64,000 nt of DNA from NCBI RefSeq assembly GCF_013408685.1, contig NZ_JACBZY010000001.1:682001-746000 (forward strand), read 5' to 3'. Source of the stretch: Schumannella luteola. Its GTDB lineage: Bacteria; Actinomycetota; Actinomycetes; Actinomycetales; Microbacteriaceae. Of the stretch, positions 21,798-31,341 are shown in pieces; the first letter of the stretch is position 1, and each line of letters opens with the position of its first letter. Both the position numbers and the translations under genes were made by a program. The notes under the pieces were generated by a model. It was not told where the DNA came from and ran no database searches. It saw nothing but the letters and a program-made list of their open reading frames with translations.

Positions 21798-23213
21798 GTG
21801 AGCGCATCCACCCCCTCGGCAGCCGGCCCGTCGCTCGCGACCGGGCCCGGGCGGATCAGCGACTTCACCAGCAGCATCCGCATCCGCCTGCGTGAGCCTG
21901 CCCGCCTGCGCAACATCGAGCTGCCGCTGCTGCTGTTCGCGATCGGCCTGTCGATCGGGGCGATGGCGCTCGTGCAGCTGGGGGCGCAAGGTCAGTTCGA
22001 CGAGGGGATGCTGGCGCTGCCGGCGGCGCTCGGCGGGCTCGCCCTGGTGGGCCACATCATCCTGCGCGTGACCGCTCCGGGCGCCGATCCCTTCCTGCTG
22101 CCGATCGCGACCGTGCTGAACGGCATCGGCATCGCCGAGATCTCGCGCCTCGACATCGCCGAGCACCGGCTCGGCTGGGATGCGCTGGGCGTCAAGCAGG
22201 TCGTGTTCAGCGCGATCGCGATGGTGCTCGCCTTCATCGTGCTCGCCGCGTTCCGCAACGTGCGGGTGCTGTCGCGCTACCGCTACATCGCCATGTTCGT
22301 CGGCATCGCGCTGCTGCTGCTGCCGATGGCGTTCAAGCCGATCAACGGCGCGCAGGTGTGGGTGACGATCGCCGGCATCAACTTCCAGCCGGGCGAGCTC
22401 GCGAAGATCGCGCTGGCGATCTTCTTCGCCGGCTACCTGGTGACGGCACGCGACTCGCTGTCGATCATCGGCCGCAAGCTGGGCCCGCTGCAGTTCCCGC
22501 GCGCCCGCGACCTCGGCCCCATCCTCATCGTCTGGGTCGTCGCGATGGGCGTGCTCGTGGTGCAGCGCGACCTCGGCACCTCGCTGCTCTACTTCGGCCT
22601 GTTCCTGGTGATGATCTACGTCGCCACCGCGCGCCTCAGCTGGGTCGTGCTGGGTATGACGCTGTTCATCGGCGGCGCCCTCATCGCCAGCCAGACGCTC
22701 GGCTACGTCAACGGCCGCTTCGTGACCTGGCTGGATGCGTTCTCGAACGAGCAGTACCGCGCCGACCGCGGCAGCTTCCAGGTCGTGCAGGGCCTGTTCG
22801 GCCTCGCCGACGGCGGACTCATCGGCACCGGGCTCGGCCAGGGCCGCCCCGACATCGTGCCGATCGCCGAGAGCGACTTCATCATCCCCAGCCTCGGCGA
22901 GGAGCTCGGGCTGATCGGCCTGTTCGCGATCCTCGGCCTCTACCTGCTGATGGTCTCGCGGGGTCTGCGCATCGGACACCTCGGCGACGACGACTTCGGC
23001 CGCCTGCTCGGCGTCGGCCTGTCGTTCGTGATCGCCCTGCAGACCTTCATCGTCGTCGGCGGCGTGACCCGCGTCATCCCGCTGACCGGTCTGACGACGC
23101 CGTTCCTCGCGGCCGGCGGCTCGTCGCTCGTGGCGAACTGGATCATCGTGGCGCTGCTGCTCAGGCTCAGCGACGGCATCCGCCCCGCCCGCTTCCCGGG
23201 AGGTCTGCAATGA
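21798..23213 (+). CDS. rodA: SEDS peptidoglycan polymerase RodA/FtsW
   Basis: 471 residues, GTG immediately after the pstP stop. Ten to eleven TM segments. SEDS hallmarks: FQPGELAKIALAIFFAGYL, VVQRDLGTSLLYFG, the long extracellular loop with FQVVQGLFGLADGGLIGTGL, SDFIIPSLGEELGLIG, and GLTTPFLAAGGSSLVANW. It polymerises glycan strands from lipid II, paired with the PBP encoded next (4-nt overlap). The position between pstP and pbpA identifies it as RodA rather than the mur/ftsZ-cluster FtsW. Confidence 0.95.
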   Translation: MSASTPSAAGPSLATGPGRISDFTSSIRIRLREPARLRNIELPLLLFAIGLSIGAMALVQLGAQGQFDEGMLALPAALGGLALVGHIILRVTAPGADPFLLPIATVLNGIGIAEISRLDIAEHRLGWDALGVKQVVFSAIAMVLAFIVLAAFRNVRVLSRYRYIAMFVGIALLLLPMAFKPINGAQVWVTIAGINFQPGELAKIALAIFFAGYLVTARDSLSIIGRKLGPLQFPRARDLGPILIVWVVAMGVLVVQRDLGTSLLYFGLFLVMIYVATARLSWVVLGMTLFIGGALIASQTLGYVNGRFVTWLDAFSNEQYRADRGSFQVVQGLFGLADGGLIGTGLGQGRPDIVPIAESDFIIPSLGEELGLIGLFAILGLYLLMVSRGLRIGHLGDDDFGRLLGVGLSFVIALQTFIVVGGVTRVIPLTGLTTPFLAAGGSSLVANWIIVALLLRLSDGIRPARFPGGLQ

Positions 23214-24667
23214 GCCGCGAACTGCGACGCGTCAGCATCATCGTGCTGGCGATGTTCGCCGCCCTGTTCCTGTCGACGAGCATCATCCAGGTGGGCCAGA
23301 GCGACAACCTGCGCAGCGACCCGCGCAACACCCGCACGATCCTGGCGAGCTTCTCGGCCGAGCGCGGCGACATCATCGTCGGCGGGCAGCCGATCGCCTC
23401 GTCGACGCCGGTGGATGACGACTACCAGTTCCTGCGTCAGTACGCGAACGGTCCGCTGTACGCCCCGGCGACCGGCTACTCGATCATCAACGGCGAGCCG
23501 CGCGGCGTCGAGGGCGCCCTCAACCGCGAGCTCGCGGGAACCGCCGACTCGACCTTCCTCGCCCGGCTGAACCAGATCATCACCGGGCAGCGCCCCAAGG
23601 GCGCCTCGGTCACGCTGACGCTCGACGCGAACCTGCAGCAGGTGGCGTGGGATGCGCTCGGCGACAAGACCGGAGCGGTCGTCGCGCTGAACCCGAAGAC
23701 CGGGCAGATCCTCGCGATGGTGTCGAAGCCGTCGTATGACCCGAACCAGCTCGCGAGCCACAACCGGCAGGAGGCGCTGGCCGCCTACGACGCGCTCGTC
23801 GCCGACCCGACGAAGCCGCTGCAGAACCGCGCGATCGCCGGCGACCTCTACGCGCCCGGGTCGACGTTCAAGCTGATCACCACGGCCACGGCGCTCGAGA
23901 GCGGCGACTACACGCCCGACAGCGAGTTCCCGAACCCGGGCAGCCTCACGCTGACCGGCACGAGCACGACGATCACGAACTCCGAGGGCGGATCCTGCGG
24001 CGGCGGCGCGACGGCGTCGATCGCGACCGCGCTGCGGCTCAGCTGCAACATCCCCTTCGCCCAGCTCGGCGGCGAGCTCGGCGCGAAGAAGATCCAGGCG
24101 CAGGCCGAGAAGTTCGGCTTCGGCGACGACGAGATCGACATCCCCCAGCACGTCACCCCCAGTCAGTACCCGCTCTACACCGACGCCGCGAAGGTCGAGC
24201 AATCGGCTTTCGGTCAGGCCGACGACCGCGTGACCCCGCTGCAGATGGCGATGGTCTCGGCCGGCATCGCGAACGGAGGCATCGTCATGAAGCCCAATCT
24301 GGTGCAGGAGATCACGGCACCCGATCTGAGCCCGCTGCAGGAGTTCAAGGCCACCGAGTACGGGCGGGCCATCAGCGAGCAGACGGCCACCACGATGACG
24401 CAGATGATGATCAACGGCGTCAACAGCGGCGCCGCCAGCAATGCGAGAATCAGTGGCGTACAGGTCGCCGGCAAGACCGGCACGGCGCAGAACGGCGTCG
24501 GGGATCCGTACACGCTGTGGTTCACCGGCTTCGCACCGGCCGATGATCCGCAGATCGCGGTCGCGGTCGTCGTGGCGAACGGCGGCGGACTGGGTCAGAA
24601 CGGTTTCGGCAACACACTCGCGGCTCCGATCGCGAAGAAGGTCATGGAGGCGGTGGTGAAGCGATGA
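23210..24667 (+). CDS. pbpA: Class B penicillin-binding protein (transpeptidase) PbpA
   Basis: 485 residues, ATG overlapping the rodA stop by 4 nt. A single N-terminal TM/signal anchor (about 8-25), a dimerisation domain, then the transpeptidase domain with nucleophile S218 in GSTFK (217-221), SCN (278-280) and KTGT (422-425). It crosslinks peptidoglycan outside the membrane as the partner of RodA. Length matches mycobacterial PbpA (491 aa). It precedes pknA with a 4-nt overlap, as in most actinobacteria. Confidence 0.95.
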   Translation: MSRELRRVSIIVLAMFAALFLSTSIIQVGQSDNLRSDPRNTRTILASFSAERGDIIVGGQPIASSTPVDDDYQFLRQYANGPLYAPATGYSIINGEPRGVEGALNRELAGTADSTFLARLNQIITGQRPKGASVTLTLDANLQQVAWDALGDKTGAVVALNPKTGQILAMVSKPSYDPNQLASHNRQEALAAYDALVADPTKPLQNRAIAGDLYAPGSTFKLITTATALESGDYTPDSEFPNPGSLTLTGTSTTITNSEGGSCGGGATASIATALRLSCNIPFAQLGGELGAKKIQAQAEKFGFGDDEIDIPQHVTPSQYPLYTDAAKVEQSAFGQADDRVTPLQMAMVSAGIANGGIVMKPNLVQEITAPDLSPLQEFKATEYGRAISEQTATTMTQMMINGVNSGAASNARISGVQVAGKTGTAQNGVGDPYTLWFTGFAPADDPQIAVAVVVANGGGLGQNGFGNTLAAPIAKKVMEAVVKR

Positions 24668-26442
24668 GACCGACCAGCGGGCTCACCTTCGGCGGTCGAT
24701 ACCAGCTCTCGTCGCGCATCGCGATCGGCGGCATGGGCGAGGTCTGGCAGGCGACCGATCTCGTGATCGGGCGCACCGTGGCACTCAAGATCCTCAAGGA
24801 CGAGTACATGGGCGACCCGGGCTTCCTCGAGCGCTTCCGCGCCGAGGCCCGTCACGCCGCGCTCGTCAACCACGAGGGCATCGCCAATGTCTACGACTAC
24901 GGCGAGGAGGAGGGCAGCGCCTACCTCGTCATGGAGCTCGTGCCGGGCGAGGCGCTCTCGGCGGTGCTCGACCGCGAGCGGGTGCTCTCGACCGACCGCG
25001 TGCTCGACATCGTCGCGCAGACCGCATCCGCCCTGCACGCCGCCCACATGGCCGGTCTCGTGCACCGCGACATCAAGCCCGGCAACCTGCTCATCACGCC
25101 CGAGGGCCGGGTCAAGATCACCGACTTCGGCATCGCGCGCATCGCCGACCAGGTTCCGCTGACCGCGACCGGTCAGGTCATGGGCACGGTGCAGTACCTG
25201 TCGCCCGAGCAGGCGAGCGGGCACCCGGCGTCGCCCGCGACCGACGTCTACTCGCTCGGCATCGTGGCCTACGAGGCCCTCGCCGGCCGCCGCCCCTTCA
25301 CGGGAGAGTCGCAGGTCGCGATCGCGATGGCGCAGATCAACGAGGCGCCGCCCGAGCTGCCCGTCACGATCTCCGAGCCGGTGCGCAACCTCGTCTACGC
25401 GTGCATCGCGAAGAAGCCCGCCGACCGTCCGGCGAGCGCCGCGCACCTCTCGCGGGCCGCGCAGGCGCTGCGTCGCGGGGATGTCGCGGGCGCGATCGCG
25501 GCGGTGCCCGGCGTCGCCGGCGGAGACCCGGTCGAGCTGCTCGGCCAGGCGAACGCGGGCCAGACGCAGGCGACGCGCGTGCTCACCAGCGCGCAGCCGA
25601 CGCCGACGACCTCGCTGCCCACGCAGGAGGAGAAGAAGAAGCGCCACCCGGCGCTCATCCCGCTCATCGTCATCGTGGCTGTGCTGGTCGTGGCGGCGAT
25701 CGCGATCGTGCTCGCCGTGGTGTTCAACGGCGGCGACAAGGCCGGGGGGAACTCCGCCTCACCGACGGTCTCGAAGACGGCATCCAAGCCGCCGTCGAAC
25801 TCGCCGAGCCCGTCGAAGTCGAGCGACAACGTCGACGTGAACCCGTCGAACTACATCGGCAAGAACAAGGATGACGTCTCGGCGGCCCTGAGCGACCTCG
25901 GCCTCAACGTGAGCATCACCGACGGCGGCAACGCGCCCGACCCGGCGAGCGCCAACACGGTCACGAAGCTGAGCAAGTACGGCTCGCTGCCCAAGGGCTC
26001 CGACATCGCGATCACGGCCTACGGCGACTACCCCGGCCCGACGGCTCCCCCGACGCCGACCAGCTCGCAGACCAGCGTCGCCGGCGGCTCGAACGTGACG
26101 GTCAACTTCACGTACACGGGATGCCCCGCGTCGAACAAGCTCGACCACTTCGTGTTCAACGTGTCGGGCGGCACCGCGCCGGCCGGCACCGACTTCTCGA
26201 ACGTGCCGGGCACCGCCACCAGCCTGCAGATCGTCGCCGCCGCCACCGGCAGCGTCACGGTCAGCTACACGGCCGTCTGCAGCGGTCTCGGGCCGACCCC
26301 GGCTTCGGGAACCCTCACCATCCCGATCACCGACTCGGGCTCCGGCACGGGCGGCGGCGGAACCGGCAACGGCGGCATCGTCGGCGGCGGAACCCCGGTC
26401 ACCCCGGGCACCGGAGCCGGCAACACGGCCGGCCGCGGCTGA
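24664..26442 (+). CDS. pknA: Ser/Thr protein kinase PknA with PASTA-like and Ig-like extracellular region
   Basis: 592 residues. The kinase domain (13-275) has the Gly loop [11 protein letters not shown]42, catalytic HRDIKPGN (134-141), DFG (154-156) and activation loop [12 protein letters not shown] is at about 331-357. The extracellular part has one PASTA-like repeat ([19 protein letters not shown] to [10 protein letters not shown]) and then a Thr/Ser/Gly-rich, two-Cys beta domain ([18 protein letters not shown] to ITDSGSG) ending in a Gly-rich tail. Canonical PknA has no extracellular sensor, so this architecture is larger than usual; position after pbpA supports the name. It phosphorylates division and wall proteins, likely including FhaA/FhaB. 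Confidence 0.9.
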   Translation: MRPTSGLTFGGRYQLSSRIAIGGMGEVWQATDLVIGRTVALKILKDEYMGDPGFLERFRAEARHAALVNHEGIANVYDYGEEEGSAYLVMELVPGEALSAVLDRERVLSTDRVLDIVAQTASALHAAHMAGLVHRDIKPGNLLITPEGRVKITDFGIARIADQVPLTATGQVMGTVQYLSPEQASGHPASPATDVYSLGIVAYEALAGRRPFTGESQVAIAMAQINEAPPELPVTISEPVRNLVYACIAKKPADRPASAAHLSRAAQALRRGDVAGAIAAVPGVAGGDPVELLGQANAGQTQATRVLTSAQPTPTTSLPTQEEKKKRHPALIPLIVIVAVLVVAAIAIVLAVVFNGGDKAGGNSASPTVSKTASKPPSNSPSPSKSSDNVDVNPSNYIGKNKDDVSAALSDLGLNVSITDGGNAPDPASANTVTKLSKYGSLPKGSDIAITAYGDYPGPTAPPTPTSSQTSVAGGSNVTVNFTYTGCPASNKLDHFVFNVSGGTAPAGTDFSNVPGTATSLQIVAAATGSVTVSYTAVCSGLGPTPASGTLTIPITDSGSGTGGGGTGNGGIVGGGTPVTPGTGAGNTAGRG

Positions 26443-26538
26443 TCGTCCGGCTCCTCCCAGCGACTGCGGAGGCGCGCGTGGTGGCCTGAAGCCAGGCCCG
26501 ACGTCGCGCCGTCTCTGCACGCCGACGAGGGAGGGCCG

Positions 26539-27627
26539 TTGCGCGCAATCCGTCAGATCGTCCTGCTGCCCGCCGCGCTCACCGCGGCGGCGGCCGTCGC
26601 CGCCGGGCTGCTGCTCGGCTGGCCCGTCGCCCTGGCGCTGCTCGCGCTGACCGCGCTCGAGATCGCGGCGGCCGCTGACTCCTCGGTGCCGATGGCCGGG
26701 GTGGCCGGGCGCGTCGACCGGCGGGCGCGTCGCCTGTTCCTGGCGGTCGGTCTCGTCGCCGGCGTGATCGCGATGCGGCTGCTGCTGCCTCCGCTCGCCG
26801 TCGCGACCGAGGTGGGGGATGCGGGCGTCGCCCTGCAGCACGCGGTCGCCGAGCCGCGCACCTTCGCGCAGGAGCTGCTCGCCGTTCGTCCGCTGATCGC
26901 CGGCTTCGGCGCGGCATTCGTCTGGCTGGTCTTCGCCGAGTACCTGTTCAACACCGACCGCGCGCGACGCCGCCCGTGGCTGGGGCGACCAGAGGCCGTG
27001 CTCGCGCAGGTCAAGGCTCCGCGCCTCGCCGCCTTCTCGACGGCCGCGCTCGGCACCCTGATCGCCGCCGTCGCCGCGGGATCGGATCTCGCGCCGGCGA
27101 TCGCCCTCGGAGGCGCTCTCGGCATCGGCGCCTACGTCATCTCGCAGGGCCTGGCCACCTGGGCGCGTCGACGTCCCGGCGCGCTGCGGGCGCACATCCA
27201 CGCCGCGACGGTGATCTTCGAGCGGGCGCTCGTGATCTTCCTCGTCTTCGAGATCCTCGACGGACTGCCCGCGCTCGGCGCCAACACGGTGCTGCCCGCG
27301 CCCGCGCTGCAGGCGATCATCGCCGGCACGGCCGTCGCCATCGGCGCGGTGTTCCTTGGCCGGCTGACGTCGGGTGTCGTCGCCGTGGACGGGCTCGGGC
27401 GGCTGCGCCACCTGCGCGCGGGTGCCGCGTACGTGCTGGGCACGCTCAGCCTGCTGCTCTGGACGAGCGTCGTCGTGCCCGTGCCGAGCACGATCGCGAC
27501 CTGGTTCGGGTCGGCGATCATCGCCGCCGCCGTGCTGAGCTCGCTGCGCCCGCGAGTGCGGCTGCGGGCCCGACGCGTCGCCCGGCTGCGCGACCTCGGC
27601 GGCGCCGAGCCGTCGGCGTCTGGATGA
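26539..27627 (+). CDS. DUF475 / TerC-like integral membrane protein
   Basis: 362 residues from TTG 26539 with GAGGGAGGG upstream. Eight or nine TM segments rich in Ala/Leu/Val. The family signature, conserved acidic LEIA with a following helix, is recognisable (LALLALTALEIAAAADSSVP, then FLAVGLVAGVIAMRLLLPPL, then PLIAGFGAAFVWLVFAEYLF). In canonical DUF475/TerC proteins the corresponding motif is LExxxSxDN; here it reads AAAADSS, so the conserved Asn is missing. TerC-like proteins are linked to manganese or tellurium export. Insertion between pknA and pknB is unusual, as these are normally adjacent. Confidence 0.65.
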   Translation: MRAIRQIVLLPAALTAAAAVAAGLLLGWPVALALLALTALEIAAAADSSVPMAGVAGRVDRRARRLFLAVGLVAGVIAMRLLLPPLAVATEVGDAGVALQHAVAEPRTFAQELLAVRPLIAGFGAAFVWLVFAEYLFNTDRARRRPWLGRPEAVLAQVKAPRLAAFSTAALGTLIAAVAAGSDLAPAIALGGALGIGAYVISQGLATWARRRPGALRAHIHAATVIFERALVIFLVFEILDGLPALGANTVLPAPALQAIIAGTAVAIGAVFLGRLTSGVVAVDGLGRLRHLRAGAAYVLGTLSLLLWTSVVVPVPSTIATWFGSAIIAAAVLSSLRPRVRLRARRVARLRDLGGAEPSASG

Positions 27628-27709
27628 GCGGCGACGGCGCCCGGGTAACAGCCCGGTCACGACCGTGACGACCCCTCGTCTCCGCAGGGATCGCCCAGTG
27701 GGGCCCGGG

Positions 27710-27715
27710 TAGACT
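27710..27715 (+). promoter_or_regulatory. -10 element of a pknB promoter
   Basis: TAGACT lies about 50 nt upstream of the GTG start of pknB, in the 138-nt gap after the DUF475 gene. It suggests that pknB has its own promoter here; AGGAG precedes the start by 5 nt. Confidence 0.5.
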
Positions 27716-27765
27716 CGCGAGGTCCCCTGCCCGGTCCTCGGGCCCGTCCCCCTCCAGGAGTCACC

Positions 27766-29478
27766 GTGAGCGACAGCGTGACCGAAGGCGTGCGTGTTCT
27801 CGCCGGTCGCTATCAGCTCGGCGAGCTGCTGGGTCGCGGCGGGATGGCCGACGTCTACCTGGGGCTGGATGCGCGGCTCGGCCGCCGCGTCGCGGTCAAG
27901 CTGCTGAAGCCCTCGCTGGCGAACGACCCGACGTTCCGCACCCGCTTCCGCCAGGAGGCGCAGGCCGCGGCCCGCATGGCGCATCCCACGATCGTGCGCG
28001 TCTACGACGCCGGTGAGGAGACCGCCACCGGGGCCGACGGCGTCGAGGTGCAGATCCCGTTCATCGTCATGGAGCACGTGCAGGGCACCCTGCTCACCGA
28101 GCTCATCGCCAAGGGCCCCGTCGCCCCCGCCGAAGCCGTGCGCATCATCGACGGCGTGCTGACCGCACTCGAGTACTCGCACCGCGCCGGCGTCGTGCAC
28201 CGCGACATCAAGCCCGGCAACATCATGGTCACCTCCAACGGCCAGGTGAAGGTCATGGACTTCGGCATCGCCCGCGCGATCTCCGAGTCGACCGCCACGA
28301 TCGCGCAGACCAGCGCGATCCTCGGCACAGCCCAGTACTTCTCGCCCGAGCAGGCTCGCGGCGAGGTGGTGGATGCGCGCACCGACCTCTACTCGACCGG
28401 CGTCGTGCTCTACGAGCTGCTCACCGGCAAGGCGCCGTTCCGCGCCGAGTCGCCCGTCGCGGTCGCCTACCAGCACGTCAGCGAGGCCCCGGTCGCGCCG
28501 AGCGCGCTCGTGCCGGCGGTCTCGCCCGCGCTGAACGCGGTCGTGATGCGCTCGCTCGCGAAGGACCGCACCGAGCGCTACCAGTCGTCGGCCGAGTTCC
28601 GGCAGGAGGTCGACATCGCGGCCGAGGGCAAGGTGCCCAGCCGCACGCCCGCCCGCGACGACGAGTTCAACGCGACCCTCTTCGGCGTCGGCTCCGGCGG
28701 CGCCCCCGACGAGACGCTGCGCCGCCTGGCGAACGACGACGAAGACCGCGCCCCGCGCACGACCCAGTCGCGGCCTCCGGTCGCCTGGGTCTGGGCCGGC
28801 GTGATGGTGACCGTGATCATCGTGGTCGCCGCGATGGTCTGGGTGTTCAACATCCAGGGCTCTCCGCTGCACATCGCCTCGTCGGTCAAGGTGCCCGACG
28901 TCGCCGGCCAGGAGTACGACGCCGGCAGCCGCGAGCTCACCGGCAAGAGCCTGACGGTGCAGCGCGCCGAGCGGGCGAGTGTCGACGTGCCCGAGGGCTC
29001 CATCATCCGCACCGAGCCCCGCGCCGGCCGCACCGTCAACACGGGCGAGCAGATCATCGTCTACGTGTCGTCGGGCCCGACGGCGGTGACGGCGCCGAGC
29101 GTGCTGCTGCGCACCGTCGACGAGGCGAAGCAGATCCTCTCCGACAACGGCCTCGTGCTCGGCGAGCAGACTCAGGCTCAGTCGCCGACCGTACCGGCCG
29201 GCCAGGTCATCTCGAGCGACCCCTCCGCGGGTTCGCCCAACGTCGACGCCGGCACGAAGGTGAACATCGTCGTGTCGACGGGAACCGTCGAGGTGCCCGA
29301 CCTGCGCGGCAAGTCGATCACCGAGGCGCAGACCATCCTCAGCGGGCCCGACCTGCAGCTGATCCCGTCGCCGAAGGCCGACAAGGGATGCACGGGTCAG
29401 ACGGTGAAGTCGCAGTCGATCGTGGGCGAGCAGCCCCAGGGCTCCACGGTCGAGCTCGTCTACTGCGCCGGCAGCTGA
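27766..29478 (+). CDS. pknB: Ser/Thr protein kinase PknB with three PASTA repeats
   Basis: 570 residues, GTG start with CAGGAGTCACC before it. Kinase domain 15-285: LLGRGGMADVYLG, K45, HRDIKPGN (145-152), DFG (165-167), activation loop with SAILGTAQYFSPE. TM at about 345-367, then three PASTA domains (KVPDVAGQEYDAGSRELTGK; TVDEAKQILSDNGLVLGE; VEVPDLRGKSITEAQTILSG). Mycobacterial PknB has four. PASTA repeats bind muropeptides or lipid II and couple wall status to phosphorylation of FhaA, PbpA partners and others. One Cys pair near the C-terminus (KGCTGQ, VYCAGS) probably locks the last repeat. Confidence 0.95.
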   Translation: MSDSVTEGVRVLAGRYQLGELLGRGGMADVYLGLDARLGRRVAVKLLKPSLANDPTFRTRFRQEAQAAARMAHPTIVRVYDAGEETATGADGVEVQIPFIVMEHVQGTLLTELIAKGPVAPAEAVRIIDGVLTALEYSHRAGVVHRDIKPGNIMVTSNGQVKVMDFGIARAISESTATIAQTSAILGTAQYFSPEQARGEVVDARTDLYSTGVVLYELLTGKAPFRAESPVAVAYQHVSEAPVAPSALVPAVSPALNAVVMRSLAKDRTERYQSSAEFRQEVDIAAEGKVPSRTPARDDEFNATLFGVGSGGAPDETLRRLANDDEDRAPRTTQSRPPVAWVWAGVMVTVIIVVAAMVWVFNIQGSPLHIASSVKVPDVAGQEYDAGSRELTGKSLTVQRAERASVDVPEGSIIRTEPRAGRTVNTGEQIIVYVSSGPTAVTAPSVLLRTVDEAKQILSDNGLVLGEQTQAQSPTVPAGQVISSDPSAGSPNVDAGTKVNIVVSTGTVEVPDLRGKSITEAQTILSGPDLQLIPSPKADKGCTGQTVKSQSIVGEQPQGSTVELVYCAGS

Positions 29479-29532
29479 CCCGCGCGTCGGATCCCGGATC
29501 GACGAGCGATCCGCGCGGCGCGGTGGGACCGC

Positions 29533-30174
29533 TCAGACCTGCGTTCGCACCAGCGGCGTGAGGCCGACGGCCCGCTCGGCCGCTTCGGGCATCCCGCTCG
29601 CCGCGAGCCAGTTGCCGAGCATCGTGTAGCCGCCCTCGGTCAGCACCGACTCCGGGTGGAACTGCACGCCGTAGACCGGCGACGAGCGGTGCTCGACGCC
29701 CATGATCACGCCGCCGGCGGTGCGCGCCGTGACGGTCAGCTCATCGGGCACGGTGCCGTCGACGATCGCGAGCGAGTGGTAGCGCGTCGCGCGGAACGGC
29801 TGCGGCACCCCGCGGAACAGCGTCGACTCATCGTGCTCGACCTGCGAGGTCTTGCCGTGCATGAGCTCTTCGGCGTGCGTGACCGTCGCGCCGAGCGCCT
29901 CGCCGATCGCCTGATGCCCGAGGCAGACGCCGAGCAGCGGGATCCCGCCGGCGATCGCCGCGTGCACGACCGGGATCGAGATGCCGGCCGAGGCGGGATC
30001 GCCGGGGCCCGGAGACAGCAGCACGGCGTCGTACTCGGCGAGGCGGGCGGGCACCGCATCCACCTCGACGCCGTCGTTGCGGATCACCTCGGTCTCGGCG
30101 CCGAGCTGCTGCAGGTAGCCGTCGAGCGTGTAGACGAAGCTGTCGTAGTTGTCGATGACGAGGATGCGCGTCAC
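29533..30174 (-). CDS. pabA: Glutamine amidotransferase component of anthranilate/aminodeoxychorismate synthase
   Basis: 213 residues from the GTG at 30174 (the frame is open further upstream, over the neighbouring small gene). Class I GATase: ILVIDNYDSFVYTLDGYL at the N-terminus, oxyanion loop SPGPGDPASAG, catalytic Cys in LGVCLGHQAIGE, and His/Glu in YGVQFHPESVLT. It supplies ammonia to PabB or TrpE from glutamine. In actinobacteria the copy near pknB/crgA is generally called TrpG/PabA and may serve both pathways. Convergent with pknB; its start overlaps the stop of the 54-aa membrane protein by 4 nt. Confidence 0.93.
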   Translation of the reverse strand: MTRILVIDNYDSFVYTLDGYLQQLGAETEVIRNDGVEVDAVPARLAEYDAVLLSPGPGDPASAGISIPVVHAAIAGGIPLLGVCLGHQAIGEALGATVTHAEELMHGKTSQVEHDESTLFRGVPQPFRATRYHSLAIVDGTVPDELTVTARTAGGVIMGVEHRSSPVYGVQFHPESVLTEGGYTMLGNWLAASGMPEAAERAVGLTPLVRTQV

Positions 30175-30335
30175 TGCTGGTCCCCTACGGTCACGTCCTG
30201 CGGGGCGACGAACTGGTCGAACCACGGGAACACCCACATGATCAGCGCGACGGTGATCGCGGCGAACACGACGACGAGGATGAGCACCCGCACCCACCAC
30301 GGGCCGGGAAGCACCCTCCACAGCGCGGCGTACAT
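30171..30335 (-). CDS. Small single-pass membrane protein between srtE and pabA (54 aa)
   Basis: ATG at 30335 overlaps the sortase stop by one base (TGATG), and its own stop overlaps the pabA start, so translation is coupled on both sides. It begins MYAALWRVLPGPWWVRVLIL, has one TM at about 14-36, and an acidic extracellular C-terminus (APQDVTVGDQQ). The aromatic/Pro/Trp-rich N-terminus resembles small conserved membrane proteins found next to srtE in Micrococcales. Function unknown; it may partner the sortase. Confidence 0.75.
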   Translation of the reverse strand: MYAALWRVLPGPWWVRVLILVVVFAAITVALIMWVFPWFDQFVAPQDVTVGDQQ

Positions 30336-31231
30336 CAGCTGCCTCCGTTCACGGTCGCGGCGATCTCCTTCGGCGGGCCGTCGGCGCGCGGGGTGAACTT
30401 GTCGAACACCGAGTAGCCGATGATGCGCTCGGCGGTCGAGTAGAAGGGGTTGCAGGTCGTCAGGGTCAGCAGCCGCTGCGTCGCGGCCACGCCGTCCTGC
30501 TGGGGCACCGGGTCGAGCACGCCGACCCCGGTGGGCTTCACGTACTCGAGGTTGCGGAAGCTGTACTGGTACCAGCCGTCCTCCGTCTCGATGAAGATGT
30601 GGTCGCCGACCTCGAGCTCGTGGATGCGGTGCAGGGCGCCGCCGTAGGCGCTGCGGTGCGAGGCGATGACGAAGTTGCCGACGTCGCCGGGCATCTGGGT
30701 CGACGGGTAGTGGCCGACCTCGTACTTGTTCAGCACGTCCTGCACGCCGACTCCCTCGGCGATGGGGCGGTAGAAGTCGGTGCCGAACCGCGGGATCGCC
30801 AGCAGGGCGAAGCGCTCGGCGTTCTTCGGCGCGGTCTGCACGGGCGGGTTCTGCGAGACGTCGGTGCCCGGCTGGCTCGGCTTCGCCGTGGGCTTCTGCG
30901 CCTCTTTGTCCCACTGCTGCGACAGCCCGGTCGCCTCGTTCTTCAGGCGCGGGGCGGAGAGCTGGTCGTCGAGCCAGAGCTGCCAGCCGAGGAACATGAG
31001 CACGAGCACGCCGGCGGTGATGAGCAGCTCTCCGGCGACGCCGACGACCGAGATGCGGCGCTTCTTCGCGGGGCGCTTGCCGGTGGACGAGGTGGATGCG
31101 GCGGGTGCGTCAGCGACGTCGTCGGCAGCGCCGTCCGAGCCCGCCGAGGGGGCCGTCGTCGCGTCGTGCGCGGGTTCGTCGCCGGGGAACAGATCCTCGA
31201 TGCCGCCGTGGTCATCCCGCCCCTGAGCCAT
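30335..31231 (-). CDS. srtE: Class E sortase
   Basis: 298 residues from ATG 31231. The N-terminal 60 residues are disordered and charged, TM at about 61-83, then an extracytoplasmic stalk. The catalytic domain has H192 in VIASHRSAYG, nucleophile C260 in TLTTCNPFYST and R269 in AERIIGY, as in SrtE. Class E sortases attach LAXTG-type proteins to the wall. No sortase substrate with a clear LAXTG tail was identified in this window. The leaderless promoter diverges from that of crgA. Confidence 0.93.
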   Translation of the reverse strand: MAQGRDDHGGIEDLFPGDEPAHDATTAPSAGSDGAADDVADAPAASTSSTGKRPAKKRRISVVGVAGELLITAGVLVLMFLGWQLWLDDQLSAPRLKNEATGLSQQWDKEAQKPTAKPSQPGTDVSQNPPVQTAPKNAERFALLAIPRFGTDFYRPIAEGVGVQDVLNKYEVGHYPSTQMPGDVGNFVIASHRSAYGGALHRIHELEVGDHIFIETEDGWYQYSFRNLEYVKPTGVGVLDPVPQQDGVAATQRLLTLTTCNPFYSTAERIIGYSVFDKFTPRADGPPKEIAATVNGGS

Positions 31232-31238
31232 GCGCACG

Positions 31239-31334
31239 ATTCTAGGCGGGCGAGATGCATCGGGGACTCCCCGCAACCGGGGAGGTCGCCCCGAGGATCC
31301 GCAGATCCGAGAGGCCCTCTCGTCAGGCTAGAAT
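31239..31334. promoter_or_regulatory. Divergent leaderless promoters of srtE and crgA
   Basis: Minus-strand TAGAAT (31244-31239) ends 7 nt before the srtE ATG. Plus-strand TAGAAT (31329-31334) ends 7 nt before the crgA ATG. The two -10 boxes are identical, so both genes are likely read by the main housekeeping sigma factor as leaderless mRNAs. Confidence 0.65.
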
Positions 31335-31341
31335 CACGGGC

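Noticed and set aside
21654-23210. 518-codon minus-strand frame opposite rodA
   Set aside because: Gln/His/Glu/Arg-rich shadow of a membrane-protein gene; no start signals.
25759-28872. Open frame of about 1037 codons on the minus strand opposite pknA, DUF475 and pknB
   Set aside because: It is the complement of three clearly coding genes in high-GC DNA; the translation is Arg/Gly/Ala/His-rich without domains.
29481-29517. Hairpin between the convergent pknB and pabA stops
   Set aside because: CGCG-CGGATC/GATCCGCGCG arms pair only imperfectly and have no T-run; kept out as a terminator call.
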